Of a DNA stretch of 20,931 nucleotides, positions 13,730 to 20,931 are shown one piece after another (position 1 is the stretch's first letter; every line of letters begins with the position of its first letter). This stretch comes from an uncultured Clostridia bacterium. GTDB taxonomy: Bacteria > Bacillota > Clostridia > TANB77 > CAG-508. The stretch is taken from the NCBI GenBank assembly GCA_948676835.1, contig CAPOZU010000023.1, positions 1-20,931 of the forward strand, read 5' to 3'. Both the position numbers and the translations under genes were made by a program. The notes under the pieces are model-generated. The model worked only from the letters and a program-made list of their open reading frames with translations, was not told where the DNA came from and did no database searches.

Positions 13730-14671
13730 TTATTTCTGTAGCACTATATATTTAGCCTCAATTAAAGGCAATGTTATTCTTGAACCTATCGTACTTGTAT
13801 AAGAATAATCACCTTTTGAGGTACCATAAATAGTTATAATATCATCTTCTAAAATTTTATCCTCTCCAATAATTGGTGTGTATGTAACATATACTGTGTC
13901 TGTATAATATGTTGAATAATTACCTTTTTTTGTAATATTAACTCTTAAATCTACCGTATTTGTATCATATAAAGCTTGTACAACTTCACCTGTTAATTTT
14001 ATATTTGTTCCTTTGAAATTATCAGGATTTCTCGCAATTTGTTCAAAGGTGTATGTTTGACAGCTTGACATAAATATTTGTTTTTCTTGTTCTTCTTTGG
14101 CTTTTTGTTCTGCTTCCTTCTTTTGTTTTTCTTGTTTTAAGACTTCATTATACACACTTTCTATATCTTTACTATCATTTACATATATAAAATCTACATT
14201 TTTATAATTTGTATAGGTTAAGGATTCGCATAATATATTTTTATCTGATTTTATGCATTTAAATTTTCGTATTGTCTCATAAGAACTATTCATTATTGAA
14301 ATATAAAATGTTGTGTTATCTTCTTTACTTAACCCACAAAAGCCATTATATATTGGTATTGTTAAAGAATTATCTATACTGCTAAATTTAGTTTTTAGAT
14401 TACCACTATCTATATTTATAGCCCCTACAATTGTATCTTTCCCATCATTAATTGTAAATTTATATGTTCCATCATAAATATTCGTTATTTCATACGGATT
14501 TTCTTTTAATTCACTATTATTCTTTATACTATTATTTTGATTTACTGCATTAACCGAAGTTTCTTTATTACTATCTCCGTTTAAAATATTAAGTAATATA
14601 ATACTTATAATAATAACAACAATAATAACCCAAAACCACCATTTTTGATATAACTTCTTTTCTTTTTCCAT
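13730..14671 (-). CDS. Membrane-anchored OB-fold-like protein (moron)
   Basis: A 313-residue protein. A single membrane segment at residues 10-30 (KWWFWVIIVVIIISIILLNI) with basic residues before it predicts an N-in, surface-exposed protein. Then a beta-rich domain (55-165), a charged helix (172-200, VLKQEKQKKEAEQKAKEEQE) and a C-terminal OB-like domain (215-313: FKGTNIKLTGEVVQALYD.. TVYVTYTP.. DDIITIYGTSKGDY). The same arrangement occurs in cellular surface proteins of Firmicutes. It interrupts the tail genes (chaperones versus tape measure) and has its own promoter (14732-14740) and terminator, so it looks like a lysogenic conversion or superinfection-exclusion cargo. AGGAGGT precedes the ATG. 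Confidence 0.7.
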   Translation of the reverse strand: MEKEKKLYQKWWFWVIIVVIIISIILLNILNGDSNKETSVNAVNQNNSIKNNSELKENPYEITNIYDGTYKFTINDGKDTIVGAINIDSGNLKTKFSSIDNSLTIPIYNGFCGLSKEDNTTFYISIMNSSYETIRKFKCIKSDKNILCESLTYTNYKNVDFIYVNDSKDIESVYNEVLKQEKQKKEAEQKAKEEQEKQIFMSSCQTYTFEQIARNPDNFKGTNIKLTGEVVQALYDTNTVDLRVNITKKGNYSTYYTDTVYVTYTPIIGEDKILEDDIITIYGTSKGDYSYTSTIGSRITLPLIEAKYIVLQK

Positions 14672-14731
14672 AAAAGTACCTCCTAAAAATAATATTCAAG
14701 ATACTTTTCTGTTATATACAACCCTATATAA

Positions 14732-14740
14732 ATTATAACA
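14732..14740 (-). promoter_or_regulatory. Extended -10 promoter of the moron gene
   Basis: The minus strand reads TGTTATAAT (extended -10). The -35 at 17 bp (AATATT) is poor, while TTTGACA lies 22 bp upstream. The leader to the ATG at 14671 is about 60 nt. The 146-bp gap 14672-14817 holds no gene. Confidence 0.55.
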
Positions 14741-14817
14741 CTGCCCTTATATCAAATATTGTCAAAACCTGTCGAATGTTAATTTTTTTTATATTTTATT
14801 GTTTCTAAAATCATAAA

Positions 14818-15396
14818 CTACTTCAAAACCTCATACAACTTATCTAATCTCTCTTGCTCACTCACTGGTTTTGGTAATTCCCAATAATCTCTCAAATTCT
14901 TCATACTTTCTTCTTTTCCTTCATATGATCTATATCCCTGTATCTTTATAAACTCTGTATCATCTTTTAATGACTTTAATAAAGCTTTAAATTTCCACCA
15001 ATGTACTCTATCATAAGCTAAATCTATATTATATTGTTCTAAAAATGCACCATAAATATATTCATCATCATATTCATAACTATATATTTGTTTATTCTTT
15101 CCTTTACTATTTCCACTTATTTTATGATAATCCTCTCTACCACATTTATAAAACCATATTAATTTATCACACGCCTCTTTATATAACTCAGGATTTATTA
15201 ACAATTTATTATAATTTTCCTCATAAAAAAAAGCAGGATAAAAATGTTTTAATCCATACTCTATCTTTTTTGAATTATCAACACTCCTATCCTGCAATTT
15301 ATTTTCAAAAGATATTAGATTTCTAAAGTCTACATTTATTTTATATTTCTTTCCTTGTAGCATTACAAAATAAGGTAGTCTATTAAACATTATCAT
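14818..15396 (-). CDS. Bacteriophage Gp15-family protein (tail assembly chaperone)
   Basis: A 192-residue protein with the Gp15 pattern: N-terminal YKINVDFRNLISFENKLQD, middle LIWFYKCGREDY, and DRVHWWKFKALLKSLKDDTEFIKIQGYRSYEG. It follows the tail tube and the G-like chaperone gene and precedes the tape measure, with the moron inserted in between. TAGGAG lies 8 nt before the ATG at 15396, 1 bp after the stop of the previous gene. Such proteins assist tail assembly around the tape measure. Confidence 0.8.
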   Translation of the reverse strand: MIMFNRLPYFVMLQGKKYKINVDFRNLISFENKLQDRSVDNSKKIEYGLKHFYPAFFYEENYNKLLINPELYKEACDKLIWFYKCGREDYHKISGNSKGKNKQIYSYEYDDEYIYGAFLEQYNIDLAYDRVHWWKFKALLKSLKDDTEFIKIQGYRSYEGKEESMKNLRDYWELPKPVSEQERLDKLYEVLK

Positions 15397-15397
15397 T

Positions 15398-15844
15398 TTA
15401 ATATCTCCTATATCCTCTTCTATTTCTTCTATACTGATTTTTATTATAATTTCTTCTTTCTTCTCTATTTATATTACTTCTATCTTTCATCTTCATTGCT
15501 CTAGCTTCTATTTTTTCACTAGCACAATTTATATCATCCATCATTCCATTTGTTGTATAGTTCATATATGTTATATACAAAAAAGTTAATACTTTAACTT
15601 CTTCTGCTAATGTCATTTTTGAATATCCATCACTTATAGCTTTATTATTTATTTTTTCTATTGCTCCTAATCCTATTAAATCTTCAATTTCTCTTTTTAC
15701 TATATCCTCATCATTTTCATTTATAATTTTTATATCTTTATCCTCTATCTTTTCTTTATTAATTTCAAATATTAATCCAAAAATTTCTACTTCTATTTTT
15801 TTATAAATATCCTCATATCCAAAACTTAATCTTTTATTCTCCAT
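15398..15844 (-). CDS. Tail assembly chaperone (gpG-like)
   Basis: A 148-residue protein between tail tube and Gp15, with a helical middle (KMTLAEEVKVLTFLYITYMN) and a striking C-terminus rich in R, N and Y (YNKNQYRRNRRGYRRY). Position and size fit the first chaperone. No slippery sequence linking it to Gp15 is evident, so the two look like separate proteins. The basic tail may bind the acidic tape measure. Confidence 0.65.
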   Translation of the reverse strand: MENKRLSFGYEDIYKKIEVEIFGLIFEINKEKIEDKDIKIINENDEDIVKREIEDLIGLGAIEKINNKAISDGYSKMTLAEEVKVLTFLYITYMNYTTNGMMDDINCASEKIEARAMKMKDRSNINREERRNYNKNQYRRNRRGYRRY

Positions 15845-15880
15845 TATTTTTATTCTCCTTTAATATACTACCTTTTATAT

Positions 15881-16372
15881 TTAAGCATTCTCTGTAAATG
15901 TCTTTGTACTTACATTAAATGTACCATAAACAAAGTCCCCACCTTTTAATGAACCTGTTATTTGTTTTTGTTCACCTGCTGCACCATTACATTCTGTTAT
16001 TGAACATGTTTGTGTTATCTTTCTTGCTTTATATGTATTTTCTTGTTCTGCTACTGGTTGCCATAAATTTACTATATAGTGATCTATATCTAAATCAGAA
16101 CCCACTTTTCTTTCATAAAATAAATTATACATATATTCAAATACTTTATCTCCTTTTACCATATCCATTGTTATTGGAAACTCATTTGAAAATCCTGTTA
16201 CTTTTGTTATTTTTGATTTTTGATGTATATATTGTTTTTCACTTTCTGTTGGATTTGCACTTTCTGTCATTTCTGTTATTACTCCACCTAGTACTATTTC
16301 ACTATTTATTCCAAAGTAATGTCCTTCATCATATTCCATTACATCTTTTAAAACTTCTACGTTTTCTGCCAT
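15881..16372 (-). CDS. Major tail (tube) protein
   Basis: A 163-residue protein with alternating beta segments, including EIVLGGVITEMTESANPTES, KITKVTGFSNEFPITMD and the final KQITGSLKGGDFVYGTFNVS. Size and place (after Minor_capsid_3, before the chaperones) are those of siphovirus tube proteins. The ATG has GGAGG upstream in AAAGGAGGAAATTAAAAAATG. It polymerises around the tape measure protein. Confidence 0.75.
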   Translation of the reverse strand: MAENVEVLKDVMEYDEGHYFGINSEIVLGGVITEMTESANPTESEKQYIHQKSKITKVTGFSNEFPITMDMVKGDKVFEYMYNLFYERKVGSDLDIDHYIVNLWQPVAEQENTYKARKITQTCSITECNGAAGEQKQITGSLKGGDFVYGTFNVSTKTFTENA

Positions 16373-16375
16373 TTT

Positions 16376-16795
16376 TTAATTTCCTCCTTTTATATCAAAA
16401 TAAAGTTGTATATAATACGTACTTATTGAACCTTCTTCATTTGTTTCATATGTTATCGCATTAGCACAACTTACTTTTTTTACTTTCATATTTTCTATTT
16501 CTGGGTATTCTCTAGAAATATTTTTTTCATGTATCCAATTGCTTAAATCATCTAACCAATCTAAATTATTTAATCTTTGTATATCATCTTCACTATTTGA
16601 TTTTAATAGCAATACATATTGATATTGTTTATACCAGCCTTTTTCATTTATATATCTTAATGGTAAACTTTCGACTCCACTTCTTTGTAAAGCTAGTGTA
16701 TCTGTTTCGTCTGGAAGTTCCTCTGTATGTATCATTTCTGCTATTTCTTTAATTTTTTCATAACCTAGAAGCCAATCATTTATTACTTTTTCCAT
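16376..16795 (-). CDS. Minor capsid protein (Minor_capsid_3-like, tail terminator position)
   Basis: A 139-residue protein with GWYKQYQYVLLLKSNSEDDI and the final YETNEEGSISTYYIQLYFDI pattern typical of this family. Its ATG shares one base with the previous gene's stop (TAATGG). It probably completes the connector or ends the tail tube. Confidence 0.7.
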   Translation of the reverse strand: MEKVINDWLLGYEKIKEIAEMIHTEELPDETDTLALQRSGVESLPLRYINEKGWYKQYQYVLLLKSNSEDDIQRLNNLDWLDDLSNWIHEKNISREYPEIENMKVKKVSCANAITYETNEEGSISTYYIQLYFDIKGGN

Positions 16796-17205
16796 TAATT
16801 AAACCTCCTTGCATATTTTGCTGTTTGATTCAATATATTTTGTGCTTTATCTGCTTTCATTCGTTCAAATGGGTGTGCTCCTCTTAATTTATCACTATGA
16901 TATTTTAATTTTGTATCTGTAACTATTTTTCTTTCTCCTTTTTTTGCCCATGCTCTTTTACTTTGTACACCAATCATTACTTTTTCTTCAGCTTGAAATC
17001 TTGCATATGGTACATTTATAATAACCTTTGTTCCACCTTCTATACTTCTTGTACTTCCTTCTTGAACTCCAGTTTTATAAGACACATATTTCTTTAGATT
17101 ATCAGCTGTTGTTTTTCCTAAAAATTGTTGTACTTTTCCTCTATCTTCTAATCCTAAATTATTATAAATTGTTTGTAATGGTTTTGTTTCCAATATAACT
17201 TCCAT
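16795..17205 (-). CDS. Minor capsid protein (Minor_capsid_2-like)
   Basis: A 136-residue protein from the ATG at 17205 (GGGGTG 6 nt upstream; the in-frame GTG at 17214 is part of that site). GTKVIINVPYARFQ and AHPFERMKADKAQNILNQ are family landmarks. R in FERM is CGA, showing CGA is read normally as arginine. Start and previous stop overlap (TAATGG). Connector or head-tail joining role. Confidence 0.75.
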   Translation of the reverse strand: MEVILETKPLQTIYNNLGLEDRGKVQQFLGKTTADNLKKYVSYKTGVQEGSTRSIEGGTKVIINVPYARFQAEEKVMIGVQSKRAWAKKGERKIVTDTKLKYHSDKLRGAHPFERMKADKAQNILNQTAKYARRFN

Positions 17206-17576
17206 TATATACACCCCAATTTCACATGGTTTAATCCTTCTATGTCTTTATCATCATAAATTAATACATTTATACTATTTACTTTATGGACATTATCTTT
17301 ACCATATTTATTACTTAATTGTGTAATCGGTGTATTTTCTTCAATTACATCTTCTACCTCTTTATTTACAATTACATCTTCCTTTTTTACAAACCATTCT
17401 AAATTATATTCTTTAATATCAAATATCCTAATTAAAGCATTCTCAGAAGAATCGGAACCATTCTTATTATGATTTAGTATTGATGTATTTCTATAACTTG
17501 CATTTACTACATATCTATCCCATTGCTTTTTATTTTTATGGTATATAGTTATTTTTTGTATTGGAAAATCTGACAT
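17205..17576 (-). CDS. Head-closure / minor capsid-type phage protein
   Basis: A 123-residue protein, MSDFPIQKITIYHKNKKQWDRYVVNASY, the opening of small Firmicutes phage connector proteins, followed by a beta-rich region and FDIKEYNLEWFVKKEDVIVN. Located between the head-tail connector and Minor_capsid_2. Family name uncertain. Confidence 0.6.
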   Translation of the reverse strand: MSDFPIQKITIYHKNKKQWDRYVVNASYRNTSILNHNKNGSDSSENALIRIFDIKEYNLEWFVKKEDVIVNKEVEDVIEENTPITQLSNKYGKDNVHKVNSINVLIYDDKDIEGLNHVKLGCI

Positions 17577-17586
17577 AATACGCCTC

Positions 17587-17943
17587 CTACAAATATCTTG
17601 TCAATTCATCTGGTAAATAATTAATAATTTCCTTTTTATTATTTATATACTCTTGAGATGATGCAGTTTTAAAGGTCTTACTTACTCCATCAATTGAGAT
17701 AGAACTAACTTTACTTTTACTATCATTATTTTTATCATATATTAAATCAATTAAAGCACAAGCAGTATATTTCAACTGTTCTTGTGCTTCTTCTGCTAAA
17801 TTATCTATTACTGTTTGAGTTAATCTAGTATTTACATTTTTATCAATTTCTCTACTTGCTTTTAAAATTAGTGAATTAAAAGAGTTTTCTGGCAATGTTC
17901 CATAATATTTATTTTTATAATATTCATAGTCTGCATATACCAT
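17587..17943 (-). CDS. Head-tail connector (gp6-like adaptor)
   Basis: A 118-residue protein from the ATG at 17943 (AGGAG 9 nt upstream; an in-frame TTG at 17952 overlaps that site). MVYADYEYYKNKYYGTLPEN and SLILKASREIDKNVNTRLT are the usual adaptor pattern: helical with a C-terminal loop. It sits directly after the major capsid gene and would bind the portal ring. Confidence 0.7.
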   Translation of the reverse strand: MVYADYEYYKNKYYGTLPENSFNSLILKASREIDKNVNTRLTQTVIDNLAEEAQEQLKYTACALIDLIYDKNNDSKSKVSSISIDGVSKTFKTASSQEYINNKKEIINYLPDELTRYL

Positions 17944-17955
17944 TTTTATCAACTC

Positions 17956-19038
17956 CTATTTTACTTTTATATTTCTTAATACACCTGACTTTAAAGTATT
18001 TTTTAATACTACTGCTGCTACCATTTCGACATCACCTTCTTTAATAGTTCCCGGTGCTTTCATATCTGGTAAACATGTACTTATAACCCCTGTACCTGTT
18101 GGAGATACTCCATGGAATGCATCTTTTGCAATCTGAATAGCATATAAATCAGTTGTTCCATCTTCTGATATTTTTACACATGGTGTTGTACTTGTACCAT
18201 CATAATATTCTTCCAAATCTACCAATGGTATATTATCCCACATATCTATACTTCTACCAAATGCGTCTTCTGATTTTGAATAATATCCAGCTCTTCTTGC
18301 TATTCCTTTTATTTTTGTTATTAATTTATTGTTACCTAAGAACATTGTTGGTCTACCTTGCATTATAGATACAAACTCATCCATTTTATCTAAAAATTCT
18401 TGATAGTTTTCATCCATTTTTGCAGATGTAGATAAATCAAATAAATTAACATCTTCATAATATGTAGCTATGTCAGCTTTAGCTGGAGTTGATACTGCTG
18501 TATATTTACTTCCAGATTTAGTATAATATTTCTTTCCTGCTACAATATCAGTATCTTTTGTTAATTCATATGATGGAGCATTATATTCTGTACTAGAACC
18601 TTTTAACATAACATCTAATCCATTGAACTCATCTTCATTTACTGTTTCATTACCATTTATTACTGTATTATGGAATAAATTAATAGCTCCTTTTATTTTC
18701 TCTTTCATTTGAAAATCTAACTCATCTACAGCTCCAGATGTATTAATTAATACACGGTCAATCTTAAAGTTTCCACCAAATATTTTTAAATCAGCACTTG
18801 CTTTTTCTCTTTTAGCTTCATTATTTGTATATGTTTCATTTATTTTTCTAAATCCTGCTGTAGATGGTGTTTTTAATTTAGTATATCCATATGTTAATGT
18901 ACTTCCCCCTGTACCTGGTGATACGGCATTATCAAATACCAATTTATCTAATAATAAAGACCCTCTTCTAAATTCATCAATGACTGCTTGGTCTACTTTG
19001 TCAGCCATTCCTACTTTTGCTTCTGCTAATGTTATCAT
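17956..19038 (-). CDS. Major capsid protein with inserted small domain
   Basis: A 360-residue protein (MITLAEAKVGMADKVDQAVI..) with HK97-like features: N-terminal helix, VFDNAVSPGTGGSTLTYGYT, FGGNFKIDRVLIN, a spine helix (EKIKGAINLFHNTVING), and C-terminal KISEDGTTDLYAIQIAKDAF and DMKAPGTIKEGDVEM. Residues about 158-196 (DTDIVAGKKYYTKSGSKYT..) form an insertion of a type (DxxVxxGKxYYTxSGxxY) that recurs in many phage structural proteins and is likely surface-exposed. It follows the scaffold gene. GGAGG upstream of the ATG. Confidence 0.85.
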   Translation of the reverse strand: MITLAEAKVGMADKVDQAVIDEFRRGSLLLDKLVFDNAVSPGTGGSTLTYGYTKLKTPSTAGFRKINETYTNNEAKREKASADLKIFGGNFKIDRVLINTSGAVDELDFQMKEKIKGAINLFHNTVINGNETVNEDEFNGLDVMLKGSSTEYNAPSYELTKDTDIVAGKKYYTKSGSKYTAVSTPAKADIATYYEDVNLFDLSTSAKMDENYQEFLDKMDEFVSIMQGRPTMFLGNNKLITKIKGIARRAGYYSKSEDAFGRSIDMWDNIPLVDLEEYYDGTSTTPCVKISEDGTTDLYAIQIAKDAFHGVSPTGTGVISTCLPDMKAPGTIKEGDVEMVAAVVLKNTLKSGVLRNIKVK

Positions 19039-19052
19039 TTTAATTCCTCCTA

Positions 19053-19616
19053 TTATTTATATTTTTCTTTTAATGCTCCATATAATGTTTCTGGAGCTTT
19101 TGGTGTAATATTTTCATGACTTCCGCCTAAGTCAATAAGACTATCCTGTCTTTCTTCATCTTCAAACAAAAAAGAATACTTTTCTTTGACATCTTTTATT
19201 TGTTCATCAATGCCACTTACTATGTACTCTCCTTTATCATCTTTTTCGTATTTAATTTTTTCTTTGTCTAGTTTGCTATAAACTAAATCAAAATCTTTAG
19301 CTCCTTTTATAGAACCTTTTAAAGCATTTGTTTTTTTGAACTCATCAACTTCTTTAGAACCTTCGGCAAATCCTTCTTCTCTAGCAACTCTTTTGATTTC
19401 TTCTATATCAACAGAACCTGCTTCTTTTATTTTTGTGTTGAGTTCTTCGATTAATCCTTCTTTTACTTTTAAATCATTTTGAGCTGTTAAAGTTTTGGTT
19501 TTCTCTGTATTAATATCATTACCATTTTCGGTCATAATGCTTTCGATAATATTTTTCTTAATACTTTCCTCTACTTCTAAATCTTTTAATAATCCTTCTA
19601 AAAAACTTCTTTTCAT
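19053..19616 (-). CDS. Scaffolding protein (GP20 family)
   Basis: A 187-residue acidic, helical protein: MKRSFLEGLLKDLEVEESIK at the start, a coiled-coil middle (TLTAQNDLKVKEGLIEELNT), then ALKGSIKGAKDFDLVYSKLD, the GP20-typical segment, and a C-terminal region ending APETLYGALKEKYK. It directs assembly of the major capsid protein encoded downstream. AGGAGGAG 7 nt before the ATG. A 169-bp leader with two hairpins separates it from the minor capsid gene. Confidence 0.85.
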   Translation of the reverse strand: MKRSFLEGLLKDLEVEESIKKNIIESIMTENGNDINTEKTKTLTAQNDLKVKEGLIEELNTKIKEAGSVDIEEIKRVAREEGFAEGSKEVDEFKKTNALKGSIKGAKDFDLVYSKLDKEKIKYEKDDKGEYIVSGIDEQIKDVKEKYSFLFEDEERQDSLIDLGGSHENITPKAPETLYGALKEKYK

Positions 19617-19712
19617 AATATTTCTCCTCCTACGATTTTCTACGGGTTTCTCTTCCCTGAATTTGATAATATTTGCTATTTTTAACGTCGTATGCCCAAC
19701 TACTCAATTTCT

Positions 19713-19740
19713 TTTATGCCTAATTGATAAAAGGCATAAA
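19713..19740 (-). repeat. Inverted repeat next to the terminator
   Basis: TTTATGCC (19713-19720) and GGCATAAA (19733-19740), perfect, with a 12-nt loop. In the leftward RNA it follows the terminator hairpin at 19743-19762 and could compete with its U-run. The rest of the leader (19617-19712) shows no further feature I can name. Confidence 0.5.
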
Positions 19741-19762
19741 AAAAGAAGCTCGTCAGCTTCTT
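19736..19762 (-). terminator. Intra-operon terminator after the minor capsid gene
   Basis: The minus RNA forms AAGAAGCU-GACG-AGCUUCUU followed by UUUUU and AUGCC. It would lower transcription between minor capsid and scaffold genes, or be passed by antitermination. Confidence 0.75.
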
Positions 19763-19785
19763 GTATATATTAAAAATTTAATAAC

Positions 19786-20892
19786 TTATTTAGTAATTTT
19801 AATTCTTGAATAGTCTTTTTCCAAACCAGTCTCTTTACAAAAATTCTTATACTTCTTCTGTATCTGTGCCAATTGACTTTTTGATATTGTTACATCTTTA
19901 TTAGCTTTTTCTAATGTTTGTATAGCTCTTTTTTTCTTTCTTATTTCATTTTCTATTTGTCTTTGTTTCTGCGTTGCTTCATAATATGGTACTTCTTTAC
20001 CATTTAAAGTTACAGTTGCATTTTTCATTTCTTTTAGTTCATCTTTTTCATATACTGGTTCAGATATTCCTAATATTATTCCAAAATATGTATGTCTACA
20101 ATTATATTCTTCCCATAAACTTGAAACATCTGACCATAAAGGATATTGTTTACTAATCTTTGTATTATGATTTATGGCATATTGTTTTCCTTGTGCTTCT
20201 GCATGTGTTGGTCTTGCTCCTATGTGTGCTGTTACTTCATAACCATCACACCCTAAATAATCTTCAATTTCTCTATTTATATTATTTGCTGTATTTTGTA
20301 TGCCACTTAATACATTTCTTCTTACCGCAACTTCTAATTGTACATTTCTTCCTAATTTATCTTTTAATGTTATTCCTTTATCTGCTAACTCCTGACATGT
20401 ACTGTTTATTGCTGTTGCATAATCAAAAGCACCACTTACTACTTCCATATAAGCTTTATCAATAGCTTCTACATAAGCTTGTTTACTTTGAAAAGCTATT
20501 GTATTTGTCATATTTTTTAATAATCTATTTGTTTGCTTTAATCCTTGATTTAATATTTTATACTGGTTTTCACTTAATTTAAATGGTTTATTACGATATT
20601 GATATAATTCCTTATATCCTTGTATATCTTCCTCTGCCATATCATTAAATAAATCTTTTAATGCTTTTTTTGTTTCTGCCGTTAACATTGATGTTTTTTC
20701 TAATGTTTCATTAAATATTTCTATACCATTTGTTTGTTTTAATATTTCTAGTTGCTTTTTAGTTGTTTCTGTAATGTCTTGCATTTGTGAAACTCTTTTT
20801 ATTATATCTGACATTATTTCTATATTTAATTTATTATATATTTTTACTACATCATTAAATTCTATTAAACTTAAATATTCTGGACTAAGCAT
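19786..20892 (-). CDS. Phage minor capsid protein (Phage_min_cap2 family)
   Basis: A 368-residue protein. The N-terminal half is helical (LNIEIMSDIIKRVSQMQDIT..). Residues about 205-275 carry the family block YEVTAHIGARPTHAEAQGK.. YPLWSDVSSLWEEYNCRHTY, with conserved H, R and C residues. The C-terminal 70 residues are a basic coiled coil (RQIENEIRKKKRAIQTLEKA). Such proteins sit at the portal vertex and may enter the cell with DNA. AAGGAAG before the ATG; it starts 1 bp after the upstream gene's stop codon. Confidence 0.85.
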   Translation of the reverse strand: MLSPEYLSLIEFNDVVKIYNKLNIEIMSDIIKRVSQMQDITETTKKQLEILKQTNGIEIFNETLEKTSMLTAETKKALKDLFNDMAEEDIQGYKELYQYRNKPFKLSENQYKILNQGLKQTNRLLKNMTNTIAFQSKQAYVEAIDKAYMEVVSGAFDYATAINSTCQELADKGITLKDKLGRNVQLEVAVRRNVLSGIQNTANNINREIEDYLGCDGYEVTAHIGARPTHAEAQGKQYAINHNTKISKQYPLWSDVSSLWEEYNCRHTYFGIILGISEPVYEKDELKEMKNATVTLNGKEVPYYEATQKQRQIENEIRKKKRAIQTLEKANKDVTISKSQLAQIQKKYKNFCKETGLEKDYSRIKITK

Positions 20893-20893
20893 A

Positions 20894-20931
20894 TTATTCT
20901 TCCTTTATGTTTTCTATTTCTTCATCTTTTA
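20894..20931 (-). CDS. C-terminal end of upstream gene, probably portal protein
   Basis: The last 11 full codons read KDEEIENIKEE, then TAA (20896-20894). The acidic end and the place directly before the minor capsid gene fit a portal protein. Most of the gene lies beyond the right edge. Confidence 0.5.
   Translation of the reverse strand, partial: KDEEIENIKEE

Noticed and set aside
15380..15420. Classical -1 frameshift linking the gpG-like and Gp15 genes
   Set aside because: No heptameric slippery run before the stop, and Gp15 has its own ribosome-binding site and ATG.
15919..16464. Long rightward open frames opposite the late genes (also near 6847, 7293, 12707, 20160)
   Set aside because: They are leucine- or isoleucine-rich mirror translations of the leftward genes, without ribosome-binding sites or family features.
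1..20931. CRISPR array, insertion sequence or diversity-generating retroelement
   Set aside because: No repeat-spacer pattern, transposase, reverse transcriptase or template/variable repeat pair was seen. The fibre modules are diverged homologous domains, not near-identical repeats.

Overview
This window is part of a temperate siphophage genome of a very AT-rich, Gram-positive (Clostridia-like) host. The evidence is the low GC, strong GGAGG ribosome-binding sites, AGA as the main arginine codon, a cI-like repressor/ImmA/tyrosine-integrase block, and a Gram-positive siphovirus late module (GP20 scaffold, Minor_capsid_2/3, Gp15, Holin_4, Amidase_2). The exact host is not readable from the sequence.

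Layout. Positions 1-590 hold leftward early genes: a partial gene, an excisionase-like MerR-type HTH protein and a Cro-like HTH protein. Positions 600-760 form a divergent control region with about six 17-bp operator-like palindromes. Positions 773-2915 encode repressor, ImmA-like protein and integrase, rightward. Positions 2911-3146 look like an intact attP: a 21-bp core matching the 3' end of a tRNA-Cys gene, with a perfect 31-bp repeat (paired arm-type sites) on both sides. Positions 3164-4486 carry small lysogeny-type genes, two of them HTH proteins. From 4522 to the right end, all genes run leftward. In transcription order these are portal end, minor capsid, scaffold, major capsid, connectors, tail tube, two chaperones, a membrane-anchored moron with its own promoter and terminator, tape measure, tail hub, tail protein, collar protein, modular fibre, holin, a 22-codon ORF and amidase. 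Having arm sites on both sides of the att core, with the lysis module next to int, suggests a circular or unintegrated phage genome rather than a prophage end.

The main discovery candidate is translational. Four genes (a small HTH regulator, the amidase endolysin, a tail protein and the tape measure protein) look frameshifted. In all four the break lies exactly on an in-frame CGG codon, and skipping the single C (reading CGGN as Gly) restores a protein that fits its family. I found no other in-frame CGG in any gene of the window, although many CGG triplets occur out of frame. Random sequencing error does not easily give this pattern. It suggests CGG is not an arginine codon here but a +1 frameshift or four-base glycine signal. 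Each affected gene is annotated as one +1-joined CDS.
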